NCBI GenBank assembly: GCA_949357655.1
Contig: CASHTG010000001.1
Coordinates: 2,542,001 to 2,606,000, forward strand
Length of the DNA: 64,000 nt
Source: Parascedosporium putredinis
Lineage: Eukaryota > Ascomycota > Sordariomycetes > Microascales > Microascaceae
Direction: 5' to 3'
The translations under genes and the position numbers were made by a program. Shown here one piece after another: positions 51,030 through 61,877 of the stretch. A model generated the notes under the pieces. It saw nothing but the letters and a program-made list of their open reading frames with translations. It was not told the DNA's origin and did not search any database. Position 1 is the first letter of the stretch, and the number at the start of each line of letters is the position of its first letter.

Positions 51030-51553
51030 CTACTTGGGCGCCTTGGCCCGCTTGGGGGCACTAGGACCAAGCGAGCGTTCGTAGAGCCCCAATTCCGACA
51101 TGACATTGTCAGCCATCAAAGAAGAGGTGCAGAATAGGGGAACCGCCGATACCGAGATAAATTATAGAGGACGTGTAAGAAAATTGAAGCGTAGGTAGAG
51201 AGAAAGACAAAAAGAAGAAAGTGAGAGAGGGAGGAGCATGAGGCTAGAAGCTAGAGAGAGAAGTGTAATATTCCAAAAAGAAAATCAATATCAGTTGCAA
51301 GCTGACTACCTGAATCAATGACAGCTCGACGTTGCTCCTGCCTTGCAGGTGATCCTTTCCGTTCAGCAGCCACTCCATCGTGCACAAAATACCCTGCAGA
51401 AACGGCGCGACAGGCACACGCGACAGCGGCAAATCAAATCCAGATCTAGAAAAGGAAAGAGACAAAAGAAGAAAGGAAAAAGGCCAACACGCCTTCATTG
51501 GGAAACAGTTCCTCTTGTCCCGTCCAACGCCGTAGATTTCCCCACGAGGCCAT
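51030..51553 (-). CDS. Possible small three-exon gene divergent from TDP1, unrecognised product
   Basis: Three protein-like stretches line up on the minus strand. Exon 1 starts at 51553 (MASWGNLRRWTGQEELFP). The middle piece, from about 51450 to 51349, starts after a TTTTCTAG acceptor and reads DLPLSRVPVAPFLQG, then CTMEWLLNGKDHLQGRSNVE, up to a CAG|GTAGTC donor. The last piece (about 51113-51030) reads ADNVMSELGLYERSLGPSAP, then KRAKAPK and TAG. The first donor is weak and the last acceptor lacks AG unless one A was lost (TTTGATG for TTTAGATG), which would fit the deletion pattern of this window. The product would be about 95 residues with a basic end, with no targeting signal or known domain. 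The start lies only 60 bases from the TDP1 start. Confidence 0.4.
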
Positions 51554-51613
51554 CGCGGAAGCAACTACGCCGCAACTCGTCTTAAAGCGATAAAGGCATC
51601 GGTGCCTACTACC

Positions 51614-53433
51614 ATGGAAGAACGCCCCGCTAAGAGAGCCCGGCACGGCTCCAGCAGCGACCCGCCGTCGCCGCCATCGCCGCCATCGCCAAGGGTCTCG
51701 GACGACCAGGACCGGTTCCCAGACTCGCTCACCCGCTCCGTGAGTCCTCCGCCGAAAAAGCGGAGCGTCCGCGATGCGCCCACCTTGCTTAGCTCGCCGT
51801 TTCAACTCATCCGCATCGACGGGCTCCTGAATCGATACAATCGCGGGACCGTGACCCTCAAGAGCCTGGTCGGCGATCCCCTCCTCAAGGAGTGCTGGAA
51901 CTTTAATTACATGCACGATATCGAGTACATCATGGACGCCTTTGACGAAGACGTGCGAGACCTCGTCAAGCTTCACATCGTTCACGGAAACTGGAAAAGG
52001 GAGGATCCTAGCCGGCTGAGGCTCGAGGTAAGCTCGCCCGGCCCCTTTGCGTAGTTGTCTGCCGCCCCGTTTGCAAAGATTGTAGTCGTATCACGAGAAG
52101 ACGAAGTGGGGGAATCATGAATCTGATTGTGACCCTCTAGGCGGAGGCTTCGAAGCACCCCAACGTGTCTCTGCACACCGCACCTATGCCCGAGATGTTT
52201 GGCACCCACCACACCAAAATGATGATCCTCCTAAAGCACGACGACACGGCGCAAGTAATCATCCACACCGCCAACTCCATCCCCCAAGACTGGACGATAC
52301 TCACCAACGCAGTCTGGCAGTCCCCCATCCTGCCATTGCTAAAAAGCTCAGGTTCGGGCACCGAGTCCCAGGCCGCCCGCCGCTCGGCAGCGGCGAAAGG
52401 TTCAAGGCGGACCTGCTCGACTACCTCCGCGCCTACGACGCGCGGAGACCCACGTGCAAAGCCCTGGTAGAAGAGCTAGCCAAGTACGACTTTGGCGCCG
52501 TCCGCGCGGCCCTCGTCGCGAGCGTCCCCGGCCGGCACGCAGCCCGCTCGTCTCGGCCGTGGGGCTGGCTCGCGCTGCGCAAAGCCCTCGCCGAGGTGCC
52601 GTCCCAGCAGGGACCCGCCGACGTCGTGGTGCAGATTTCGTCGGTGGCGACGCTGGGGCCCAAGGACGCATGGCTCAAGGACACCTTTTTCGGCGCTCTT
52701 TCCGTGACCAAGGCGGCGCTCGCGAGCCGGCCTAATTTCAAAGTCGTGTTTCCTACGGTGGACGAGGTGCAGCGGTCGGTGGCGGGGTACCGGGCGGGCG
52801 GATCCATCCATATGCGGATCCAGTCGCCGCAGCAGCAGAAGCAACTGCAGTACATGAAGCCCATGTTCCACCACTGGGCCAACGATTCGCCAAAGGGAAA
52901 AGGTACATGTCACCATGGAGAGAACCCGCCAAGGGGCCGGGCGGAGAGAAAGAGAGAGGCTGGTGTTGTTTCCAAAATGGTTCGCTATGTTCGTCGATAC
53001 TAACCAAGTTCATGCAGAGCTAGGCGAAGCCAAGATCCAGAATAGCGGGAGAAACCGCGTTGTGCCGCATATCAAGACATATATCCGTTACGGTCAGCAT
53101 TCGATCGACTGGGCGCTGCTCACGTCGGCAAACCTATCCAAGCAGGCGTGGGGTGAGGCCGCCAGCGCCTCAAATGAGGTGCGGATCGCGTCGTGGGAGG
53201 TCGGGGTCCTCGTGTGGCCGGAGCTACTGTGCAAGGACTCGGCCATGGTAGCAACATTCCAGGCGAATGAACCACCTAGAGAGGTGGCCGAGGAAACGGG
53301 GAAAGAGACGGTTATCGGACTACGTATGCCATATAGTCTTCCTCTACAAAAATATGGTGGGGATGAGATACCGTGGGTGGCTAGCATGTCGTACCGGCAG
53401 CCAGACTGCCTTGGAGGGGTCTGGATGGATTAG
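51614..53433 (+). CDS. tdp1: Tyrosyl-DNA phosphodiesterase 1
   Basis: Three exons: 51614-52027, 52141-52902 and 53018-53433. Restoring one A near 52345 (A5 to A6) gives 531 codons (530 residues). It cleaves the 3'-phosphotyrosyl bond left by trapped topoisomerase I and cleans blocked 3' ends. The first HKD-type motif is HHTKMMILLKHDDTAQVIIHTAN near residue 160. The second is PHIKTYIRY near 409, followed by WALLTSANLSKQAWG, the Tdp1 form (H-x-K with a downstream Asn and no Asp). The N-terminus is disordered with a basic run (PAKRARHG), likely a nuclear signal, and a Pro/Ser repeat encoded by CCGTCGCCG-type triplets at 51660-51690. The end is VASMSYRQPDCLGGVWMD. Confidence 0.96.
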
Positions 53434-53691
53434 CCGGAACAAGGGCATTTAGATATGTTCCGGGTTTTATCTTCGCCCTTGCTCGGTAGTTGTAGCTCGT
53501 GGCAATCATGATGCTTCTTCACTTCAGTCCTCTGGGTATGTGGACACCATGGCTTTTGTTCGTTGGGCTTCTATTCTACGCCCCGAGTGCCCGGGAAATG
53601 ACACTAGATTCTTTATTTCTTGGTATCGACTATAGTCTCATCGCCTCAAGTACAAAGAATCGGGTTCCGTAAAAAACAGGCGTCTCGAGGT
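53434..53691. other. Short 3' region between convergent TDP1 and ACBP genes
   Basis: About 260 bases shared by two converging 3' ends. No coding frame was seen. Confidence 0.5.
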
Positions 53692-54407
53692 TTACGCGCC
53701 AACAGCCTCGGGCTGCTTGCTAGCGTCGAAGCCGTAGGTTCCCTTGAGCTTCTCGACGAGAGCAATGTACCTCTCCTGAGCCTGCTCAGCAGTGACGCCC
53801 TCGTCGACAATCTTCTGCCAAGCACCCTTCTTGGCCTTGCCCTACACCCGGAAAATAAGTTAGTCGCCCGGCTTCGATTCGGAAAGAGTCGTGAGAAGAG
53901 GAGGAGGAGGAGGGGAGGAGAGGGTTGTAGCTGAGCTAAGCCAAGCGAGGCGAGATGGAGTAGCCGAGATGTCGCGAGTTGCATGTGTCTAGTTACAGAG
54001 AGAGAGGCGGGGGCAAGAGAAGGAAAGGGGAAACGGACCTTGAGATCAAACATGCCGGGGCAGGGGCCTTGCTGATGTCCCGCCGTTGCCAACCTTGTAG
54101 AGAGCTGTGACCGTGGCACGAGGTTAGCTGTTCGGGTTCCACCCATGTTCGTAGGAAGGGAGCGAAAACTGAAGGGAAAGGGTGGGGTAAGGAATAAATC
54201 ATAAATCGGCGACGTTTGTCGCGTCTCTAGTCTTTTCGAAGCTTCGCCTAGAGCAGGCCATGGCCTTGAACAGAAGGTGGGGGAAGAAGAGGAGCTAGCC
54301 GGGGGTGATTTCTTACCGTAGAGCTCGAGGAGCTCGTCGTTGCTGGGCTTGCTGGTGAGCTGCTTGGACTCCTCGGCAGCCTTCTGGAAAGCGGCGTTGC
54401 TGGCCAT
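53692..54407 (-). CDS. acb1: Acyl-CoA-binding protein
   Basis: Three exons: 54407-54317, 54104-54039 and 53841-53692. The 66-base middle exon lacks two bases (G runs near 54087 and 54063); with them the model is 103 codons (102 residues), normal for the family. ACBP carries long-chain acyl-CoA in the cytosol for lipid synthesis and beta-oxidation, and a secreted form acts in unconventional secretion in some fungi. The four-helix fold is recognised by AAFQKAAEESKQLTSKPSND, the acyl-CoA site YKVGNG followed by DISKAPAPGMFDLKGKAKK, and YIALVEKLKGTYGF. A naive gene caller would lose the middle exon, and with it most of the ligand site. Confidence 0.96.
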
Positions 54408-57400
54408 GATGACGGTGTTTGGCGGGGTAATGGTACGGGAAGAAGGGGCTTTGTGTGTGGAGAGAAAAAGGAATTTGGGATGGGCTAGGAATATTTTGGG
54501 CAGGAAAGTCGAGAAAGCGAGGAGCACCGAAACGAGAACGGGGACAGGCAGCGCGAGCTTATAATAAGAGGGGCCAAGCACTGGCAGAGGAGATGGAAAT
54601 TGGGGATGGAGAGGGGGCAAGGGATTGTTGAGGAACGTTCCAATGTATTCGATCAATCACGGCCAAGGCAAGACGGGGGCAGCGGGGAAGAGAGGCGACG
54701 ATGAGACGGGATTTGGCGGGGTACAAAGCAACTGTCCTCGTGCGCGCCCATGACACCATGACATGATGTATCATCGAGAACCCTGATTGCTGTATCGGGC
54801 TGGCGGGCTTGGCCCCTCCTTTGCGGATTTTCACAGGCCTCTTCAGCTCAAACATCTCCATTTACTAGATGTACTCGTGAATCCATTGGATAGAGGGAAC
54901 TCGGCCTCAACTTGGGAGTTGGGTTCAACGTGGGGCCTCAGGGCCCCAAGGGAGGTTTGGAGGGGTGGACTCTTGTCAAGCTCGCCGTTGCTGCCGGCAT
55001 TGTCCCTGGGCCTTCCATTGACAAAGGATCGATGAATGCCCCGTAATCTCTTCTCTCGAGCCAATACATTTGAATGTTCTTTCAAGATCAAGTCTCACAT
55101 AACGAACGGGTCGTCGTGGACCTCGTGCTACAAGTATGTAACGAAAATAGGATTAGCGATGCCTGCCCTCCCACCATGATCCACCATCACCAAAAGAAAG
55201 TGGGAACCATCCATGAACAGAAAAAGAAATATCCGAAAAGATCAATAGAAGATTACTGGCAAACTATCCCGGTAGCGAGATGGATCTTTCACTAAAAGTG
55301 TTAAAGCTCAATAATGCGGCAGGGGCAGCTCTCATGGGCAGCTATCGTGGGCAGCTCCGGACCTCGGGCCCTGTCGTCCGCCCCCACTTCCCAACGCCTT
55401 TCAGAAGCAATTTTCCCAATGCCATGTGAAAGTCAATGTGGCCTGGCCCATCTTGCCCGGCACAGCCGACACTTCTCGATACAGGTCAGAAAAGCGTCTT
55501 CATCCTCATCAGGGATCTGTCGGTTTACCCAGTTGCAGAGGCTAACTCCAGTTCCTCGCCCCGCTTCAACCCCATTCTGCAGCAAAATGTTGGGCATCTT
55601 GATCATTCAATGTTGTATTGATCTATTGTGGAGGAATCCTTCCGTCCAGAACGTATGCTCTTGAGCTTTGCTCCCCACAAAGCATAAAATTGCAAGTTCT
55701 TTACTTTTTCTATACTACATGTGGCCTAGTACGCGCTTGAGCGCAAAGTTGAACGAGCTTCACACATTCCCCTTTGCCTTTCTTGTTTTCATCTTCGCTT
55801 CAAATGCTTTTGCACTTTCAGAGGTTCTCGTTCTCAAGATGTCTAGGCCCAAGCACAATGGATATCGGGAATAGAGCTCTGGCCCCCCTCCTCTACGGGG
55901 AATAAAAACAAGGGACTCAGGTGGCATATGCAAGACGCGTGCATACGTCACCAGTACCAAAAATGCTAAACTCGAAGATCCGAAAAGGCGATCCTTGCGC
56001 TTGGGTTGAGTCGGACCTTTTCATGTACACATATCAATATCCTTGCGAGGTGAAACTGCAGGCATCAATCCATCAATTGATCACTTCTCTTCGTTCCGCC
56101 TCGATGTGGAAGCGTCGAGGCATACGGGCAATTGTCAAAGGCTATCATTGATCTATCTTTTGCTCCATCCAAAAAAGAAAGAAGAAAAAACAATGGAAGA
56201 ACTATAGGCAGTTTGAAGGGAATTCAGAAGAAAAGGAGTGTGCCAGTGATCAAGGACTTCAATGTTTTGTAGCAAGATCTTCATGCTCATGGTCGGCCTT
56301 TACGGAGAATTCGACCAATCCACACAATGAATGTGTACTATAATGGATCATTGTAGACTAGGAGATACAAATTGTAAGAGCCTCGAGATTGCAGACCCGT
56401 AGGCTTCCTCGGCGCACAGCTCCGCATCGAATGCGAGTGGCGATCAATCTGCTATCAATCTGCCAACACTCTCTTCAATGCTCAAGGACTTACATGTCGG
56501 GAAAGGAGTGGCATAGAATTTGGGGGCTAATAAGACTCGGGTCTAGACAGCGAGCCGTTTGGTTTGATTCGGTCCCGAGATGCAGACCCGAGCCAACATC
56601 CCAACATCCCCCAAAGGGTGAGAGCGGCCATCTTGGGAGACTTGGGAGACTTGAGAGTTGGGGGAGAGTGTCCCGGAACACCGAACGAGCGCAGCACGAA
56701 CCGACCCTTTGCATGTTTGTTTATTCTTAGCGACATGCAGCTGCAATCTCTTGCTCAGTTGTCACAGGTAGCCAGACATTCGACGGGAAAACAAAAAGAA
56801 AAGAAAAGAAAAAGGGTTGGGTTCCCTCCTCGTGTAGCTAAGACGGCAAGACGTATTACGTGCCCAGGAAGAAGCAATGCTTCATGTCTTACCTCGCGCC
56901 AGGGGTCCGCGGTGGTCGTCATCCCCCTCTTTGATATTTTTCAGTCTCTCTCTCCAAGATATTTTTTCTCTCCCGAGTATCCGCCCCCTTCTTGCCGTGC
57001 CCAACCCGGCGTGCGCCTTTACAACGCATCCGCGATAGCAAGCGGAGCAGTGGCTAGACGGACATCAACTGCGGCACATCCCTAGGCTTCAATGGTATGC
57101 GTCAATGACTGAGTCGCGGCCGAGGGGGTACCCCACGCTGTTGTACATGTCGGAGAATGATACGAGAAGGCTTGTTCTACGACATTCATGTAATACATGC
57201 CCGCATTTGACACCCTTCGCCCGGCCAACCCCAGCTGCCATCTCCGGCTCAGACCAAGGCGGCGTTAGCTACGGGACGCCACCTTGCCTGTGTATCGATG
57301 GAATGGGTATATGCGTCTGTCGGACTTGAACGAGGCCGAACAAACGGTCTGATCGGTGATATAATAAAACACTTGCTCCCCATTCCCTCTCTCCTCTCTC

Positions 57401-57539
57401 TCTGTCCCTTTTAGACCCTTCCTGCCTTTGACAACCTTGCCTGTGCCTCTGTATCAACTTACACCCTTTTGCTGTCAACTCTCCGGTATTCTCTTTGTTT
57501 TTGCCCACCCGACTTTCTCCTCGCACGCGCGTAATCACA
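54408..57539. other. Long divergent intergenic region between ACBP and the AIF-like gene
   Basis: About 3.1 kb with no recognised gene. The frame at 56564-57085 is not protein-like. A short repeat (TTGGGAGAC, twice in tandem) lies near 56634-56651. The right end holds a TATA-like box and a CT-rich leader for the AIF-like gene. Confidence 0.5.
57360..57415 (+). promoter_or_regulatory. TATA-like box and CT-rich tract before the AIF-like gene
   Basis: TATAATAAAA at 57360-57369 is followed at 57374-57415 by an almost pure C/T stretch. In filamentous fungi transcription often starts just downstream of such a pair. It lies about 125-180 bases upstream of the ATG at 57540, a normal leader length. 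Confidence 0.4.
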
Positions 57540-59152
57540 ATGTCCAAGACCGTCGTAGTTGTGGGCGCGTCCTTTGCCGGCCTTGCCGTCTCTCATCGCC
57601 TTCTCAAGTACACGAGGCAAAAGGAAAAGAATCTTCGAGTCGTCCTCGTTTCACCCGTAAGATCTAGCCTTGCCCTGTGTTTTTCTTTTTTTCTTTTTTT
57701 CTTTTTGTCGCATTTTCTTTTTGGCCTCTTTGAAGTGGAAGAGTGGGCATTGGCTCTCGGACCTCCGGCTTGTACGAACTTGTGCGAGGCGAAGTAAGTG
57801 CAAGTGGCGCCGCGCCCTGCCGCCTCGGAGGGAAAAAGGACAGCAAACCTGACGGGGAAGCGCATGAAAAAGAGAACAATGGCGAAAGACGTGCCGAGAA
57901 AAAGGGGCCGTGGAACAAAGTGCCCAGGCACAACAAGATTCAAACATTGCCAATCGAGTATAGCCCGCTAACCCAATGCCTCCCATCCTCGCGCGCGCCC
58001 TTCTTCTTAGACCAGCCACTTTTACTGGAACCTCGCCTCCATCCGCGCCGTCGTCCCCGGCCTCATCAAAGAGGACCAAATCTTCCACCCCATCGAGCCC
58101 GGCTTCTCCCTCTACCCCAAGGAGAACTTTGAGTTCGTCTACGGCTCCGCCACCTCTGTCGACACCGACGCCAAGACCGCCTCCGTCGCCGCGCCCGACG
58201 GCGAAAAGACCCTCAAGTACGACTACCTCGTCCTCGCCACGGGCGCCCGCTCCGCCAACGACGACGTGCCGTGGAAGCCCCTCGGCAGCCACGAGGAGAC
58301 GGTCCAGCAGCTCCGCGACACCGCGAAAAAGGTCGGCGCCGCCAAGACCATCCTCGTCGCCGGTGCCGGCGCCACCGGCTGCGAGACCTCGAGCGAGATC
58401 AAGCACAAGTACGGCGCTGACAAGGATGTCATCCTCCTCGCCGCCGATGCCGAGGTCATGGGCGGTGATGTGCTGGCGTCCAACATGGAGTACGAGATGA
58501 AGAAGCTCGGCGTTGACGTCCGCAAGAACGCGAGGGTCGCCAGCACCGAGGTCCTCGCCGACGGCAGGACAGAGGTCCGCCTCGTCGAGGGCGCCCCCAT
58601 CACCGTTGATCTCTACCTCCCCACCATGGGCCTTAAGCCTAATACCGGCTACCTGAGCGAGAAGCTTCTCAACGAGAACAAGTACGTCGAGGTCGACGAG
58701 TTTTACCAGGTCAAGAACGCGGAAAACGTGTGGGCCTGCGGCGACATCGTCTCCAAGCCCCGTGCCGGGTTTATGATTACGGACAAGCAGGTAAGCGTAG
58801 TCTTTATGGACTCCGTTTTGACCCCCCTCTTTTTGTTATTCAATCTCTCTCGCCCCTTGGCTGGCGGCCTACAGCCCACTTCATAACGTTTTGCTAACAC
58901 AAGAGGGGAATTTCTCCCCTTTCGTCGCAGGCTGCCGGTGTTGCGAAGAACATCGAACTCGTCATCCAGGGCAAGGCCCAGCTCCCCGTCAAACTCCTCC
59001 CCGTTGACGCCCTCATGTGCGCCGCCGGCCGCGATCGTGGCGCCGGCCGCATCGGCAACGTCAAGGTCTTTTCCATCATGGCCTGGGCTCTCAAAGGTCG
59101 CACTCTAGGGATGCCCTGGGCCCCCAAGTACGTGGACGGCACCCAGTGGTGA
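57540..59152 (+). CDS. FAD-dependent pyridine nucleotide-disulfide oxidoreductase, AIF/AMID-like
   Basis: Three exons: 57540-57656, 58011-58790 and 58931-59152, with a fairly long first intron (354 bases). They sum to exactly 373 codons (372 residues) with no correction. The N-terminal Rossmann motif VVVGASFAGLAVSHRLL binds FAD. The second dinucleotide fold IL VAGAGATGCETSSEI (one continuous motif near residue 150) binds NAD(P)H. YDYLVLATGAR and NVWACGDIVSKPRAG are the usual FAD-contact motifs. There is no mitochondrial presequence or extra domain, as in AMID/AIFM2 (FSP1) and yeast Aif1/Ndi1 relatives. It probably oxidises NAD(P)H with a quinone or similar acceptor. A role in cell death or ferroptosis-type protection is only an analogy. 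Confidence 0.9.
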
Positions 59153-59545
59153 GGTTGATGGGTGAGACGAGTCTCGTGGTGCTTTGCGGATTTCAGCTTC
59201 CTCTTTTGCTTTTGGCCGATGACGCTTCCAAGGCCCCTCCCTGTAAAGAAGCCAGAGTTGTTGTAGTTTGACGCCATTTTTGTCTTTTTTCGTTGTTTGC
59301 AGCTCTCTTCACGAAGAATATTGAATAGATATCACGGCCTAATCAGCCAGTAAAGCTTCATGAGCTTCATGAGCCACTTTACGTATTGCGCGCTCCTCCT
59401 GTCTTTCCTAAAACAAAAGAACCTCCATTAGACATCAAGTGACACCTCTTTTCCAAGATGGAAGAGAGAAAAAAAAAAAGAGAAAAAGGGAAAGGTAAGA
59501 TTACATGGGATGTACGCTATGATTACGATAACAAAAAACGGTTCC
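59153..59545. other. 3' region between convergent AIF-like gene and END3
   Basis: About 390 bases containing two converging 3' ends. A direct repeat (TTCATGAGC twice in tandem) lies at about 59358-59375. No coding frame was found. Confidence 0.5.
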
Positions 59546-60917
59546 TCATCTGCTCGCCTTCTCGTCCTCAATCTCCCGCCTTAGCTGCTCTAGGACCGAT
59601 TGCCTCGATTGAAGGTGGCTCTCTAGCCCGTCCACTTGCTCGCGAATGGTCTGCAGGTCGTCCGAAACAGACTTGAGACTGGAGCCACCACCGCTGCCTT
59701 GCGCATTTCCTTCCTCGAGATCTCTGAGCTGCTTCCTCTTATAGTCCAAGAGCTGCTCAAGCTCCCTTTTGACAAGCGCGGGCTTGGAGTCGCGCTTGCC
59801 ACCCTTCTTCCTCTCCACATCTGATTCCACTTTTTGTATCTTCTCCTCGAGGTCCTGAAGCTGCCTCTTTAGCCTCACTTCCTCCCAGTCTTCCGTCTTT
59901 TCGGTGGAGAAATCTGTCCCTGCCGTCTTGAAGCCCGAGTGGCCCAATCGGGTGAGATACTGCTCGCCGAATTTGGCTTTGCGGCCTGTAGACGTGCTGT
60001 CGTCGGCCTTGGTCGCCCAGCGAGACGCCGCGGTAGTGCGCTGGTTATCGACTTGGTAGTCGATATTGTTGCGCTCAAAAGACGACCGAAGCGAGGCAGG
60101 GACGTTGCGGGAATGCGGTACCCTTCGTGTCGGTAGTTTAGCATGTGCAGAAAGGCGAGGCAGGCGTCTTTGTTGATGGTGGAGTTGGCCGCCGGGTTCA
60201 CGAGGTTCCAGGCGGAGCGGACGTCGGTATCGGGCACGTCGAGGGACTCGTAGAGATCCTCAAAGGAATTGACTGTTGGAATTCGCCTGAGTTAGTATTC
60301 TTGTGCTATGCCGAGGTTCTCTAAATGAGGCACGGGTCACCTACAGGACACCTCTCCGCGCATATCTCTACTCTCCTGGTAGATTTGCTCGTATTTGGAT
60401 TTGTCGGCCGGCTTCATGTACCAGTCGAAGCCGTCCTTGAGACCGGGCGAGTCAGGTTCATCCTCGACCCTTTCGAACTGAACTTGCTTCCCGGTGATCG
60501 CGCGAGTAGCTTGGACGAGATGCGATTTGGACTCTGGCACCATCCAGTCCGGTAGCGTTGAGGGGACATCTGCGTATTCCTGACGGTGGGCGGGAGCTGG
60601 TGTTAGCGGGCTGAGCAATTACCGTCAAGAGCATCTCCGCACACCAGACGGCGGGAAACTACATCGCGATCCACCACTTACCCCATTGAGAACGTCGAAG
60701 ATGAGCCTCATAGCGACGCAAAACTCCTCAAAGTCGAGGTTGCCATCGTTGTCGACGTCGGCAAGGTCCCAGACCCGCTCCAGTTGGTCATCGCGAAGAC
60801 CGCTGTTCTTTAGCACCGGCGCAGCCTGCTCGCCCGTGAGGAACTTGCCGCCCCTGTCCGAGTGGCAAAGATATTCCAGTACGTCTCGATTTCCTGCTGC
60901 TCAATCTTGGGAGGCAT
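59546..60917 (-). CDS. end3: END3, actin cytoskeleton-regulatory complex (EH domains)
   Basis: Three exons: 60917-60682, 60579-60345 and 60272-59546. One base is missing near 60857 and one near 60103; with them the model is 400 codons (399 residues), the usual size. End3 joins Pan1 and Sla1 in the coat that starts actin assembly at endocytic sites. The N-terminal EH domain contains an EF-hand loop (DVDNDGNLDFEEF, about residues 53-65) that keeps the Ca2+-binding pattern. A second EH domain follows (PDTDVRSAWNLVNPAANSTI). The C-terminal third is a coiled coil (RLKRQLQDLEEKIQKVESDV), the part that binds Pan1 in yeast. The start MPPKIEQQEIETYW is the family start. Confidence 0.95.
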
Positions 60918-61877
60918 TGTAGAGACCGGGGGTGAGGACCGTCGGTAGGAGCTTAACGTGGTGGGAGGTGGGCGGAAGAGTCGGTGCGACCGGGCAGCTT
61001 TACGATGCTGAATCGCACAAGGCTAGGACGAGGGCGAAACGGAATCTTGGGTGGATCGACAAAAGCTCTCGACCGAACATGCGGGTGAAGGTGAGAGGAG
61101 CCCTGTGGTTCAGCGTGAGCGGGATCTGGATGGCTGGTTCACAGCAATGGGGGATGTGCCTCGATTGGGGCGCAACAGGGGCGACGTAATTAACACTTTC
61201 AAGGTGCGAGTTTAGTTGCTGCTCCCAGCAATCTCCAGCAATTCGGTTAATCTTCGGGGGAAGGAAGCTTGCCATGGACCCACATTGAACTCACGATCCA
61301 ACAAGGGAAGGAAGGAGCAACTGGGACAACTTAGCTCAAGGTGGACGAGATGTCACCCCAATGACATTGGTTAGATAGTGAGGAGGCCAACGTTGGCTTT
61401 GGCTGGCGAGGAATGCAAACAGAATCATCTTTGACATCGAGAAGTAGTAACGTCCATCGAAGGCAGATCTGATCTGATAGAAGTCATCTCCACGTCGAGT
61501 AGCAGAGTAGCACTGTACCTCGCTACCAGAGACCCGAGTCAACGAACCCACTAGCACCATCCAGCGCGGGGCTAAATCTCGAAGCTTGGGTACATGATCA
61601 ATGTACTGCTCTCTTGCAGCAAGAAGAATTAAACCCCACCATCGCCGCCGATTAACTCTCGCGAACCTCCCTCGCACTCAAACCTCTTGAATACGATACG
61701 CGGACGTTATTTCGTACTTTTATTCGTGGTTATGTAAAAAAAAAAAAACGATAAGCCCGCCTTCTCAAAGAACAGTGTCACCTTTGGCACCCTTGATACC
61801 CTCCTCCCTCCTTCTTCCTCTTCTTAAACTTGCGCACTATCAAGCTCCAGAGCCAGTCATTCGTTCGCACTCTGATC
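60918..61877. other. Divergent promoter region of END3 and TAP42
   Basis: About 1 kb. The TAP42 side has an A13 run (61736-61748) followed by CT-rich sequence up to the start. No coding frame was recognised. Confidence 0.5.

Noticed and set aside
57651..58406. 251-residue minus-strand frame
   Set aside because: It is antisense to the AIF-like gene, whose exons sum exactly and carry FAD motifs; the frame is a by-product of its GC-rich codons.
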